This document shows positions 53,119 through 62,017 of a stretch of DNA of 64,000 bases, piece by piece. Position 1 is the stretch's first letter. Each line of letters opens with the position of its first letter. The DNA is from Arthrobacter globiformis (GTDB lineage: Bacteria > Actinomycetota > Actinomycetes > Actinomycetales > Micrococcaceae). The stretch spans positions 4,154,001-4,218,000 of the forward strand of contig NZ_JAUSYZ010000001.1 of assembly GCF_030817195.1 (NCBI RefSeq). The letters are read 5' to 3'. A program made the position numbers and the translations under genes. Below the pieces are notes generated by a model that worked only from the letters and a program-made list of their open reading frames with translations, did not search any database and was not told the DNA's origin.

Positions 53119-54828
53119 TCAGCGCAGCCAGGCGGTGGTGTTGGCCGGCAGCTTGCCGCCTTCCAGCGGTGCGCTGCTCACCAGCACCGTGCCCGCGGGA
53201 AGGTCGACGGCGGTGTCCCCGAAGTTGGTCACTGCCTGCCAGCCACCCGGCCGGCTGAAGTGCAGGACCTCCGGATTTCCGGTTTCGATCCATTCCAGCT
53301 CTTCGGCGGTCTGCAGTTCGCGGCGGAGCTTCAGGGCCGTGCGGTAGAGCTCGAGCGTGGAGCCCTGGGTGCCGTCCTGCGCCTCAACGGCGTAGCTGCT
53401 GAACCAGTCGGGCTGCGGCAGGTGAGCGCCGCCGTCGCCGAACCCGAAGGATGTGCCCTCCACGGACCACGGCAGCGGCACGCGGCAGCCGTCGCGGCCC
53501 ACTTCCACTCCCCTGTTGCGGAAGAACGACGGGTCCTGCCGTTCGGATTCCGGGATGTCCGCCACTTCCTGCAGGCCCAGTTCCTCGCCCTGGTACAGGT
53601 AGGCGGAGCCGGGCAGCGCGAGCATGAGGAGCGTGGCGGCGCGGGCGCGGCGCTTGCCGAGCTCGACGTCGAGATCCTTTTCCGGCCCGCCGGCCAGCAG
53701 CCAGTCCTTGCCGTCCTGGCCCTTGGCGTGCTTGCCCTTGGAGCCCTTGGGCAGGCCGTAGCGGGTGGCGTGCCGGACGACGTCGTGGTTGGAGAACACC
53801 CAGGTGGAGGACGCGCCGGTGGCTGCAGCCTCTGCCAGGTTGCGGGTGATGATCTCGTGGAACTCCTCGGCGTCGAAGTCCGCCTGCAGGAGGTCGAAGT
53901 TGAACGCCTGGCCCAGTCCCTCGGGGCTCGCGTACCGGGCCCGGCGGGTGGCATGCACCCAGGCCTCGGCGACGGCGGTGCGCGGCGGGTTGTACTCGTT
54001 GAACACCTCGCGCCATTCGGCGTAGACCTCGTGCACCTCGTCGCGGTCCCAGAACGGGTGCGAGCCGTCAGGGAATCCGTCAGTGCCGGTGTTGGCCTCG
54101 GTCAGCTCAACCTTGGAGAGCAGCGGTTCGGTGAGGTCCTTGGTGAGCGCGTGCGCCACGTCCACGCGGAATCCGTCCACGCCGCGGTCCGACCAGAAGC
54201 GCAAGGTTTTGAGGAAGTCGTCGCGGATTTCCCGGTTGGCCCAGTTCAGGTCCGGCTGCTCCTTGGCGAAGATGTGCATGTACCACTGGCCGGGGGTGCC
54301 GTCCGGTTCGGTGATGCGTTCCCAGGCGGGGCCGCCGAAGACGGAGTCCCAGTCCGAGGGCGGGAACTCTCCGTTGGGGCCTTTGCCGTCCCGGAAGATG
54401 TAGCGGTCCCGGGCCGGGGAGCCCTTCGGGGAGGCCACGGCTTCCTTGAACCATTCGTGCCGGTCCGAGGAGTGGTTCGGGACGATGTCTGCGATCAGCT
54501 TGATGCCGGCGGCGTGGAGGGCGTTGGCCATCTCATCGAAGTCCTCCAGGGTGCCGAGCTTCGGGTCCACGTTGCGATAGTCATCCACGTCGTACCCGCC
54601 GTCGGCGAGCGCCGAAGGGTAGAACGGGCTGAGCCAGACGGCGTCGATTCCGAGCGCCTTCAGGTACGGGACCTTGGCCGTGATGCCCTTGATATCGCCC
54701 AGGCCGTCGCCGTTCGAATCGGAAAAGCTGCGGGGGTAGATCTGGTAGACGGACGCCTGGCGCCACCAGTTCGGATCGGCCAGGCGGTCGGAATCGGAAA
54801 GGGTTGCCAGCGTGGCGGTGGTGGACAA
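53119..54828 (-). CDS. Alpha-glucosidase, glycoside hydrolase family 13
   Basis: 569 residues, cytoplasmic. The GH13 regions are in order: I, KLIADIVPNHSSDRHEWF near residue 110; II, GVDGFRVDVAHALTKD with the nucleophile Asp near residue 215; III, TAVAEAWVHATRRARY with the acid/base Glu; IV, TWVFSNHDVVRHATRYGLPK. VYQIYPRSFSDSNGDGLGDI is the oligo-1,6/alpha-glucosidase N-terminus. The start is TTG 54828 with AAAGGATC upstream. Last gene of the transporter operon; it hydrolyses imported alpha-glucosides. Confidence 0.95.
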   Translation of the reverse strand: MSTTATLATLSDSDRLADPNWWRQASVYQIYPRSFSDSNGDGLGDIKGITAKVPYLKALGIDAVWLSPFYPSALADGGYDVDDYRNVDPKLGTLEDFDEMANALHAAGIKLIADIVPNHSSDRHEWFKEAVASPKGSPARDRYIFRDGKGPNGEFPPSDWDSVFGGPAWERITEPDGTPGQWYMHIFAKEQPDLNWANREIRDDFLKTLRFWSDRGVDGFRVDVAHALTKDLTEPLLSKVELTEANTGTDGFPDGSHPFWDRDEVHEVYAEWREVFNEYNPPRTAVAEAWVHATRRARYASPEGLGQAFNFDLLQADFDAEEFHEIITRNLAEAAATGASSTWVFSNHDVVRHATRYGLPKGSKGKHAKGQDGKDWLLAGGPEKDLDVELGKRRARAATLLMLALPGSAYLYQGEELGLQEVADIPESERQDPSFFRNRGVEVGRDGCRVPLPWSVEGTSFGFGDGGAHLPQPDWFSSYAVEAQDGTQGSTLELYRTALKLRRELQTAEELEWIETGNPEVLHFSRPGGWQAVTNFGDTAVDLPAGTVLVSSAPLEGGKLPANTTAWLR

Positions 54829-54880
54829 GGGATGATCCTTTTCTTGTGGTTGGGGTTGTTGCTGGACTGGTTTGATGGGT

Positions 54881-55786
54881 CTACTTGACGGCCCCGCGCA
54901 TGACTCCGGACAGTACCCAACGCTGGGCCAGGATGTAAACCACCAAAGTGGGTGCCATGGCCATCAGGTAGGACGCGAATGCGAGGCTGTAGTTGGTGTT
55001 GAACTCTCCCTGGAAGAGCATCTGCACCACGGGGAGGGTCTGCAGGGCTGGATCGGCGATCATCATCTGCGGGAGCAGGAAGTCGTTCCATGAGCCGAGG
55101 AAGGCGAAGATGCCCACGGTGGCGTTCATGGGGGCCAGCAGCGGGAAGATGATCCTGCGGAACACCTGCCACGTGGTGGCGCCGTCGAGCCTGGCTGATT
55201 CCTCGAGCTCCACCGGGATGGAGCGGACGAAGGCGATGTACAGCAGCGTGTTGAACGAGATGCCGCCCAGCACGTGCAGGAACACCACTCCGCCCGGGTT
55301 GTCCAGGCCGAGGAGGGCCGTCTGCTTGATCAGGGGCAGGATGATCACCGGGAACGGGATGAACATGGCCGAGAGCAGGTACACGAAGGAGCCCCGGAAG
55401 AACCTCCGGTTCCAGTTCCTGGCGATGGCATACGCCACCAGCGAGCTGCACGCCAGGGAACCAAGGACGCTGAACACGGTGACGAACGCCGTCGACATGA
55501 AAGCCCGCGGGAAATCCGTTGCCACATAGGCGGCGCCGAAGTTCTCCCAGTTCACCGGGCTCGGCCAGGCAAGGCCCGTGCCCGTTCCGATCTGGTCCGG
55601 GGACTTCAGGGCCATGGCCACGGTGAAGTACAGCGGCAGCAGCACGGTCAGGGAGGCCACCAGCATCAGCCCGGTCAGCCACCAGTTGACCTTGTAGCCC
55701 TCCCGGCCGGAGCGGATCTTCCGGCGGAGTGCGGGGCGGTCTGGAGCGTGCGAGGCGCGGCGAGCGGTAAGCGGAAAAGCTGTCAT
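54881..55786 (-). CDS. Carbohydrate ABC transporter permease (MalG type)
   Basis: 301 residues from ATG 55786 (MTAFPLTARRASHAPDRPAL). Six membrane segments; the EAA loop that docks the ATPase is LEESARLDGATTWQVFRRII near residue 205. It starts inside the stop of the upstream permease (TAATG). The frame is open far upstream across the other permease, but only as its shadow. Confidence 0.95.
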   Translation of the reverse strand: MTAFPLTARRASHAPDRPALRRKIRSGREGYKVNWWLTGLMLVASLTVLLPLYFTVAMALKSPDQIGTGTGLAWPSPVNWENFGAAYVATDFPRAFMSTAFVTVFSVLGSLACSSLVAYAIARNWNRRFFRGSFVYLLSAMFIPFPVIILPLIKQTALLGLDNPGGVVFLHVLGGISFNTLLYIAFVRSIPVELEESARLDGATTWQVFRRIIFPLLAPMNATVGIFAFLGSWNDFLLPQMMIADPALQTLPVVQMLFQGEFNTNYSLAFASYLMAMAPTLVVYILAQRWVLSGVMRGAVK

Positions 55787-56733
55787 TAGAGTGAAACCCC
55801 CCGGCGCTGGATGAGGCGCAGCTGGATGACGGAGATCAGCAGGGTGATCAGGAAGTAGATGACCGCGTTCGCCATCTGGTAGGAGTAGTCCCCGCCGGTG
55901 AAGCCGGAGAAGATGCGCATGGCCACGGACTGGGTGGCCATGCCCGGCCCGCCCCCGGTGAGGCCCACGATGATTTCGTAGGTTCCCAGGAAGCCCTTGA
56001 AGCCGAGGATCACGTTGATGACCAGGTAGCCGAGGATGAGCGGCAGGGTCAGGCTCCGGAACTGCCGGAAGCTGCCGGCCCCGTCGAGATCCGCGGCTTC
56101 GTACACCTCGGAAGGGACGCTCTGCAGCCCGGCCAGGTAGATGATGGTGGCGCCGGGAGCCGCCTGCCACACCGTGACCAGCACGATGGCCAGCCAGGCG
56201 TAGTTCTCGTTGGCCAGGATGCTCGTGGCCAGGGGCGTCACGCCGAAGCGGTCCGCCAGCACGGGCAGGGTGTTGGAGAACAGGTAGTTGAACACGAAGG
56301 ACACCACCAGGGCCGAGAGCACCATGGGGATGAAGAAGACGGTGCGGATGCCGGTGCGCCACTTGATTTTGGCGTTCAAGCCAAGGGCGATCGCCAGCGC
56401 CACGATGTTGACCACCACCGTGGTGGTCAGGGCGAAGACGAACGTGAAGATGTAGGACTGCAGGATGGCCGGATCTTTGAAGATGTTGACGTAGTTGGAC
56501 AGTCCGATGAACTTCCAGTCGCCGTAGCCGGCATAGTTCGTCAGGCTGAAAAACACGCCCACGAGGGCCGGCAGGGTGATGAAGAAGGCGAACAGCGCCA
56601 GGACCGGCACCACCATCCAGTAGTACGCAGGGTCGATGCGGCCCTTGGCACGGACGGACCGCAGCGGGGCCTTCGGGGGAACGGTCGACGCGGCGGGCTG
56701 GGCTGCCCGCGCCGTCTCGGAGGTTGTAGTCAT
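55786..56733 (-). CDS. Carbohydrate ABC transporter permease (MalF type)
   Basis: 315 residues with six membrane segments (YYWMVVPVLALFAFFITLPA; IFTFVFALTTTVVVNIVALA) and the EAA loop VPSEVYEAADLDGAGSFRQF near residue 205. GGAGCCCCCC precedes ATG 56733. Pairs with the MalG-type permease; no ATPase gene is in the cluster, so a shared MsiK-like ATPase elsewhere is likely. Confidence 0.95.
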   Translation of the reverse strand: MTTTSETARAAQPAASTVPPKAPLRSVRAKGRIDPAYYWMVVPVLALFAFFITLPALVGVFFSLTNYAGYGDWKFIGLSNYVNIFKDPAILQSYIFTFVFALTTTVVVNIVALAIALGLNAKIKWRTGIRTVFFIPMVLSALVVSFVFNYLFSNTLPVLADRFGVTPLATSILANENYAWLAIVLVTVWQAAPGATIIYLAGLQSVPSEVYEAADLDGAGSFRQFRSLTLPLILGYLVINVILGFKGFLGTYEIIVGLTGGGPGMATQSVAMRIFSGFTGGDYSYQMANAVIYFLITLLISVIQLRLIQRRGVSL

Positions 56734-56757
56734 GGGGGGCTCCTGGATTCGGGCGGG

Positions 56758-58065
56758 TCAGACCGCGGTGCGCTCGGCGACCCGGCGCCATTCGTCGTCG
56801 AGGGCGGAAAGGAACTGCTCACCGTTCTTGCCGTACACGAAGGACTGGATGTAGTTGTACAGCGGTACTGACGGCGGGAAGTAGGTGGTGGCTCCCTGGT
56901 AGTACCGCCCAGCCTGCACAGAGGCGGCGAGGCCGGTGATCTGGGGATTTTCGACGGCGGGTGCTTCCTTGAGCGGCGAGAACGCCGCGTTCTTCTCGTT
57001 GTAGGCGTTCACGACGGAGGGGTCCAGCAGGTAGCTGACGAAGCGCCGTGCCGCGGCCATGTTCGGCGTGTTGCGTGTGATGGACAGTGCCATGTCCACG
57101 TTGACCCGGGCCTTGGTGTCCGCGGGCTTGTTGGTGACGGGCAGCGGGAAGCTGCCGAGCCTGACGCCCTTGTTGGCGGCCACCAGCTGGGACAGCGCCC
57201 ACGGACCCTGCAGGTACATGGCCGCCTGGCCCTTGGCGAACGCGGCGTTGCCGTCCGCGTAGTTCTTGCTCGTGGCGCCCTTCTGTGAGAAGGCTGCCAG
57301 CTCGAGCATCTTGGGCAGGACCGGGCCGAAGTTGCTGGTGAACGACTCTTTGGCGTCTTCACTGATGGCGGCACCCTTGGCGGTGAGCTCCGCGAAAAAG
57401 CCGGCGACGTCCAGGGAACCGCCCGAGAGGTAGTCGAACATGCCCTGGCCGAGGGTCCAGCTGTCCTTGAAGGTGCCGTAAATAGGGGTGATGCCGGCGG
57501 CCTTGAATTTCTCGCAGGCCGCCACGAATTCGTCCCACGTGGTGGGGACGGCCACACCCTGGGCCTCGAAGATGTCCCGGTTGTAGATGACTCCGGCGGC
57601 TGCCAGGGAGAACGGGAGGGCGCTGGTTTCGTGCCCGCTGTACTGTCCCCAGGAACTGACCAGGTCCTGGACCTTGGGGTCGATCGTGGCTGCGGCCGGA
57701 TGGTCAGAAAGGTCTGCGAACACGCCCTTGCGGACGAAGTCGGCGGTGGCCTGGGCGAAGCCTCGGGTCACGACGTCGGGCGGGTCGTTACGGACCAGGC
57801 CCGGAACGAAGTTGCCCTCATTGAAGTCCTGAATGACGCGGATGTCCGGGTTGAGCGCCTCGAAGTCCTTGATCACCTGGTTGAAGTAGGCCACCACCTC
57901 GGGCTTGTTCTGCATGAAGCGCAGCGTGGTGACGCCGTTCTGGCTGCTGGGCACGGAGCCGCAGCCCGCCAGCGGAAGGACAGCTGCAGCGCCGGCGAGG
58001 CCGGCCGCCTTGAACAGCGCGCGGCGGCTGAGCGGGGTCTCGCGGCTGAGCGGGATTGCGCTCAC
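56758..58065 (-). CDS. Sugar ABC transporter substrate-binding lipoprotein
   Basis: 435 residues from GTG 58065. The signal is Tat-like with a lipobox: SRRALFKAAGLAGAAAVLPL then AGC. Family 1 solute-binding fold: TTLRFMQNKPEVVAYFNQVI, GKGQAAMYLQGPWA-like AKGQAAMYLQGPWALSQL, and RRFVSYLLDPSVVNAYNEKN. It has no Shine-Dalgarno of its own; its start overlaps the stop of a 28-codon upstream frame, so translation is probably coupled. First gene of the operon binding-MalF-MalG-glucosidase. Confidence 0.92.
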   Translation of the reverse strand: MSAIPLSRETPLSRRALFKAAGLAGAAAVLPLAGCGSVPSSQNGVTTLRFMQNKPEVVAYFNQVIKDFEALNPDIRVIQDFNEGNFVPGLVRNDPPDVVTRGFAQATADFVRKGVFADLSDHPAAATIDPKVQDLVSSWGQYSGHETSALPFSLAAAGVIYNRDIFEAQGVAVPTTWDEFVAACEKFKAAGITPIYGTFKDSWTLGQGMFDYLSGGSLDVAGFFAELTAKGAAISEDAKESFTSNFGPVLPKMLELAAFSQKGATSKNYADGNAAFAKGQAAMYLQGPWALSQLVAANKGVRLGSFPLPVTNKPADTKARVNVDMALSITRNTPNMAAARRFVSYLLDPSVVNAYNEKNAAFSPLKEAPAVENPQITGLAASVQAGRYYQGATTYFPPSVPLYNYIQSFVYGKNGEQFLSALDDEWRRVAERTAV

Positions 58066-58148
58066 AGTGCGGAGGCCGGGGCAGCGTACTGGCAGGTGGC
58101 GCGGCGTTGCGGACTCCGGAAATGGCGGTGCTTCGAAGGGCAGTTCAC
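58062..58148 (-). CDS. 28-codon upstream open reading frame, possible leader peptide
   Basis: GTG 58148 has a perfect AAAGGAG five bases before it and encodes MNCPSKHRHFRSPQRRATCQ followed by YAAPASAL. Its TGA overlaps the GTG start of the binding-protein gene (GTGA). The peptide is basic and not signal-like. Role as a coupling leader is inferred. The alternative is a single-base error that fuses it to the next frame. Confidence 0.45.
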   Translation of the reverse strand: MNCPSKHRHFRSPQRRATCQYAAPASAL

Positions 58149-58235
58149 AGTTGCTCCTTTGCAAAAGGCTGAGGAAAAAGCTGGAAGGGGAATCCCGTGG
58201 CCGGCGGCCGTCCGGCCCACGTGGCTTATTTATAT

Positions 58236-58255
58236 GGAATCTAAATTTAGTTCCT
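58236..58255. promoter_or_regulatory. Probable ROK operator
   Basis: GGAATCTAAATTTAGTTCCT with the perfect core CTAAATTTAG (58241-58250), an AT-rich island in the divergent gap between the transporter operon and the ROK gene. The position is right for a repressor controlling both. Confidence 0.68.
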
Positions 58256-58294
58256 CAAGTATTATGTGGGGCAGAGCACAAGGAGGTCAACACC

Positions 58295-59497
58295 ATGTCC
58301 GAAATGACGGCGGCCACGCCGCAGCTGCTTCGCCGCGTGAGCGCCGGAGCAGTCCTGGATTACATGCGCGCCTCGGGCGCGGTGACGGTTACCGACGTCA
58401 TCCAGGCCACCGGCCTGACCCGGGCCACCGCCATCTCCGTCTGCGAGGACCTCATGCAGCGCGGGTGGATTACCGAGCTGGAGAACCAGCGCGCCTTTGG
58501 CGGCTACCAGAAGGGACGGCCCGCCCGCAGATTCGAACTCAACGAGCGGGCAGGCTATGTCCTGGGAATGGACGTGGGCTTCTCGAAGGCGACGGTGGTG
58601 GTGTCCGATCTTCGCGGCAAGGCGCTGGGACGCGCCAGCCAGCCGTTTGAGATTGAGGACATCTCCGCCGAGGAACGCGTGGCTGTCATTGACCGGGCTG
58701 CCTTAATGGCGCTGCACAGCGTGGGGGCCTCCCCCGACGCTGTGCTGGCCGTGTGCGCCGGCATCGCCGCCCCGGTGGACCGGAAGGGCAACATCCTGGC
58801 GGTCCAGCATTTCTGGGGGCTGTTCGACGTCGGACTGAAGTCCGCGCTGGACAAGCTGCACGGATGGACGGTGCTGCTGGAGAACGACGCCAACCTCGCC
58901 GCCCTCGGTGACCGGTGGCGTGGCGCGGCTGCGGGCGTGGACGACGTCGTCGTGATCCTGGCCAGTGAACGCTTCGGTTCGGGCGTCATCGAAGACGGCC
59001 GCCTGCTGCACGGCAGCGGCGGCGCCGCGGGTGAACTCGCGTATCTGGACCTGGTGGAGGGAGTGGGCGACACCTTCGGTATCGCGACGCTGGCGCGGGT
59101 CTGGGCTGCGGAGGCGCTTGAGGGCACCGCCGCGACGTCCCTCCGCGAACACGCCGCGTCGGGGGCCGAGGCGGAGCACGTCTTTGCCGCGGCGGCTGCC
59201 GGCGACGCGGAGGCACTGAAGATCCTTGACCGGCTGGCCGACAGGATGGCCCGGGTCATCGGCTCTGTAGCCACCATGGTCAACCCCGAGCTCGTGGTGA
59301 TCGGCGGGGCCGTGGCCAACTCTGCGGGGGCCCTGCTCGAGCGGATTGCGGCCCGGCTGCCGGAGTTCACCGTCACCCCACCGCGGGTGGCGGTCTCACC
59401 GCTGGGTGATTCGATCGTCACCGTGGGCGCGGTCCGGCGGGCCCTGGACTACGTGGAGACGAATAGCCTGGACCTGGAGCTGAACGTCCCGGCCTGA
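58295..59497 (+). CDS. ROK-family transcriptional repressor
   Basis: 400 residues from ATG 58295 (AAGGAGGTCAACACC upstream). The N-terminal winged helix is SAGAVLDYMRASGAVTVTDV, IQATGLTRATAISVCEDLMQ; the ROK sugar-kinase-like domain has LGMDVGFSKATVVVSDLRGK, VLLENDANLAALGDRWRGAA and LLHGSGGAAGELAYLDLVEG. The usual zinc-binding Cys cluster (CxCGxxGC) of active ROK kinases is absent, so it is likely a pure sugar-sensing regulator. Divergent from the alpha-glucoside operon it probably controls. Confidence 0.94.
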   Translation: MSEMTAATPQLLRRVSAGAVLDYMRASGAVTVTDVIQATGLTRATAISVCEDLMQRGWITELENQRAFGGYQKGRPARRFELNERAGYVLGMDVGFSKATVVVSDLRGKALGRASQPFEIEDISAEERVAVIDRAALMALHSVGASPDAVLAVCAGIAAPVDRKGNILAVQHFWGLFDVGLKSALDKLHGWTVLLENDANLAALGDRWRGAAAGVDDVVVILASERFGSGVIEDGRLLHGSGGAAGELAYLDLVEGVGDTFGIATLARVWAAEALEGTAATSLREHAASGAEAEHVFAAAAAGDAEALKILDRLADRMARVIGSVATMVNPELVVIGGAVANSAGALLERIAARLPEFTVTPPRVAVSPLGDSIVTVGAVRRALDYVETNSLDLELNVPA

Positions 59498-59522
59498 GCC
59501 GAGACCGGCGCGAACCACGACA

Positions 59523-59587
59523 AGCGCGAACGTACACTTGGGGCCGCAAAATCACACGCATTTGGTGCCCAACTGTACGCTCGCGCT
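59523..59587. repeat. Palindromic repeat, family B copy 2
   Basis: AGCGCGAACGTACACTTGGGGCC, an AT-rich 18-base loop, then GGTGCCCAACTGTACG and CTCGCGCT. It shares GCGCGAACGTACA and the following TTG-GG with 23942. It lies between two convergent genes. Confidence 0.78.
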
Positions 59588-59607
59588 GTTCCGCTCCGGC
59601 GTGATCC

Positions 59608-61179
59608 CTACTCCGGCATAATCATGGTCCGCAGGTCGAGCTGGCGCAGCACCCTGTCCGCCACCTCGGGGTCCATGTCCGGCTCGCTCCGGGCCGCGAC
59701 GACCTCCTGCCGCGCGGCGTCCAGGGCGATGGTCTGGACCGTGATGGCCAGCTCCCTGCCCCGCTCACGCTTCTCGGCGAGGCTCTCGTTGCGGAGGCTC
59801 CCGTCCAGCAGTTCGGCGTGCAGCCTGGTCATCTTTTCCTTCACCAGGGCCACCTTCTCCGGCGGCAGCTCCTTCACGAGCTCGTGGTCCTTCAGCGCGG
59901 CCACGGCGGCCGCCTGGGCACGGCGGGCCAGGAGCCGCGCCGCGTCGCGCTCCTCCGTGCCATCCTGGGACGCGTTCAGCACCTTCATCAGCCACGGCAG
60001 GGTCAGCCCCGGCAGCACCAACGTGGCCAGCAGCACCGCACACGCCGTGACCAGCACCTGGTCACGCGCCGGGAAGGGCGTGCCGTCGGCAAGCGCAACC
60101 GGCAGGGCCAGCGCCAGGGCCAGGGTGGCCAGCCCGCGCATGCCGCACCAAGTCAGGATCAGGACCTCTTTGGCGGAGGTCGGCTGCAGCAGGTTCTTAC
60201 GTTTCCGGGCGGACACGGCCAACAGTCCCAGCCAGCCGAACCGCACAGCGAACACCAGGACGCAGACCACGACGGCGGTCCCCGCCATCCCGAAGATCGC
60301 GGAACCCTCTGTGCGGACAACATCCTGGATCTCGAGCCCCACGAGCCCAAAGGCAAGGCCCGTCACCAGCAGCTCCACCACGTCCCAGAAGGCGGTCCGG
60401 GTCACCCGCTCGGCGGCGTCTTGCGGGCGGGCGTGCCGCTGCATCTCCAGGGCGGTGACCACGACGGCAATCACACCGGAGGCGTGGAATTCCTCCGCGA
60501 GGATGTACGCGGCAAAGGGCACCACCAGGGTCACGGCGCTGCGGGCCACCATGGACGCCACCAGCCGGGTGACCAGCCACGTCAGCCAGCCCATGGCGAC
60601 GCCGACCACGACGGCAAGTGCCGCTCCCACGACGAACTTGAGGACGACGTCGGGCCCTATCCTGGTGCCGCCGACCGCGGCGGCAACAGCTGCCTGGAAG
60701 ATGACAATGGCGGCGGCGTCGTTGAAGAGCCCTTCGCTCTGCAGCACCGTGATCAGGCGCCGGGGCATGTGCACGCGGCCGGCCACGGACTCCACCGCAA
60801 CGGGGTCCGGCGGTGCCACCATGGCTCCCAGCGCGATGGCGGCGGGGATGCCGATCCCCGGAATCATGAGCCAGGCGGCGCCGGCGACCACGGCAGTGGA
60901 GAGGACCACGAGGGCCACGGCGAGCATGATCAGCGTCCGCCACCGGACCCGGAAGACGGCCCAGGAGCTCCGCTGCGCCGTGGCGAACAGCAGCGGTGGC
61001 AGGAAGATCGGCAGGATCAGCTCTGGCGGAATCTCGATGTCCGGGAAGCCCGGGATGAACGTCAGCGCCACGGCCAGGAGCAGCATCAGCACCGGATAGG
61101 GCAGCCGCAGCCGGTCCCCGAGGCCCACGGCCACCACGGTGGCGAGCAGGAGCCCGATAATGAGTGCCAGCTGGTCCAT
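59608..61179 (-). CDS. Na+/H+ antiporter (CPA1, NhaP-like)
   Basis: 523 residues from ATG 61179 (GTG 61206 is an alternative). About 12 membrane helices; the ion-binding ND pair is in LQSEGLFNDAAAIVIFQAAV near residue 155 and APPDPVAVESVAGRVHMPRR precedes it; ILTWCGMRGLATLALALALP is the CPA1 signature near residue 360. The C-terminal 130 residues are a charged cytoplasmic tail (LARRAQAAAVAALKDHELVK) with helical, coiled-coil character. Confidence 0.93.
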   Translation of the reverse strand: MDQLALIIGLLLATVVAVGLGDRLRLPYPVLMLLLAVALTFIPGFPDIEIPPELILPIFLPPLLFATAQRSSWAVFRVRWRTLIMLAVALVVLSTAVVAGAAWLMIPGIGIPAAIALGAMVAPPDPVAVESVAGRVHMPRRLITVLQSEGLFNDAAAIVIFQAAVAAAVGGTRIGPDVVLKFVVGAALAVVVGVAMGWLTWLVTRLVASMVARSAVTLVVPFAAYILAEEFHASGVIAVVVTALEMQRHARPQDAAERVTRTAFWDVVELLVTGLAFGLVGLEIQDVVRTEGSAIFGMAGTAVVVCVLVFAVRFGWLGLLAVSARKRKNLLQPTSAKEVLILTWCGMRGLATLALALALPVALADGTPFPARDQVLVTACAVLLATLVLPGLTLPWLMKVLNASQDGTEERDAARLLARRAQAAAVAALKDHELVKELPPEKVALVKEKMTRLHAELLDGSLRNESLAEKRERGRELAITVQTIALDAARQEVVAARSEPDMDPEVADRVLRQLDLRTMIMPE

Positions 61180-61275
61180 GTGCCCACTTTCCCCGGAGTG
61201 CGCCACGCCTCGGACGGAGGGCGGCCGTGCCTTTCAACCCTACCGGGAACGCTGTGGCCCTTCGCCTGCCCGGCG

Positions 61276-61938
61276 CTACTGCTGCAGGGCGTCCAGCGCG
61301 GCAGCGACCGGCTGGGTGCCGTCGCGGAATTGGATGGTCCGGCCGGCGGTTCCCGGCAAGCCCAGCACCGCGGCGGCAACGATGGCCACGTTGGCGCGCG
61401 ACGTCTGCGTGCCGGAACTGGCGTCGTCGGGGTTAGCCTCGATCAGCCCGTTCCCCGGCCCCTCGGTCAGGGAGCCCGGCCCCAGGATGGTCCAGGCAAG
61501 CTTGGTGCCGCGGAGGTACTCATCGGCGGCGGCCTTGGCCTCGGCGTACGCGTGGAAGCTGTGTTCCTCGGGAACCCCGTGGTCCGGGCCCGCGCCGAAG
61601 TAGGACACCATCACATAGCGCCCGACGCCGGCCTCTGCGGCCGCGTCCATGGAGCGGATGGCGGCGTCGCGGTCCACCGCATACGTGCGGGCCGGGTTCC
61701 CTCCCCCGGCACCGGCTGACCAGACCACGGCGTCGTGGTTCCGGAGCGCGGCGGCGATGTCCGCCGTCGTCGACTTTTCAACGTCAAGGACCGACGGCGA
61801 CGCACCGGTGGCGGCGACATCTGCCGCATGGTCCGGGTTGCGGATGAAGGACGTGACGCTGTGCCCCTGTTCCGTGAGGAGGGCGGACAGATGCAGGGCC
61901 ACCTTGCCGTGGCCGCCGATGATTGCGATACGGGTCAT
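61276..61938 (-). CDS. NAD(P)-binding SDR-type oxidoreductase
   Basis: 220 residues, atypical SDR/NmrA-like fold. Seen: the dinucleotide-binding IAIIGGHGKVALHLSALLTE at the N-terminus, HDAVVWSAGAGGGN, RYVMVSYFGAG and WTILGPGSLTEGPGNGLIEA. Substrate unknown; similar proteins are YwnB/YhfK-like. CACAAT lies six bases before the start, possibly leaderless. Confidence 0.9.
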   Translation of the reverse strand: MTRIAIIGGHGKVALHLSALLTEQGHSVTSFIRNPDHAADVAATGASPSVLDVEKSTTADIAAALRNHDAVVWSAGAGGGNPARTYAVDRDAAIRSMDAAAEAGVGRYVMVSYFGAGPDHGVPEEHSFHAYAEAKAAADEYLRGTKLAWTILGPGSLTEGPGNGLIEANPDDASSGTQTSRANVAIVAAAVLGLPGTAGRTIQFRDGTQPVAAALDALQQ

Positions 61939-62017
61939 GCCCCCATTGTGTCGCAGGATCGTGTCGCAGGCGCTCCGCGCCGCCAGCTGGTGCCGCCCTT
62001 CCCTTCATCTGGACCGG

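Noticed and set aside
52693..54888. Plus-strand open frame of 731 codons
   Set aside because: Mirror of the alpha-glucosidase and part of the aldo/keto reductase gene.
54881..56791. A single 636-residue permease
   Set aside because: The first half is an out-of-frame shadow of the MalF-type permease. The real MalG-type gene starts at 55786 with a TAATG overlap.
57905..58294. Longer ROK protein starting inside the binding-protein gene
   Set aside because: The extra 130 codons are antisense to the binding-protein gene, and the ATG at 58295 has an ideal ribosome binding site.
59818..61719. Plus-strand open frame of 633 codons
   Set aside because: Antisense to the antiporter; His/Gly/Gln-rich shadow translation.
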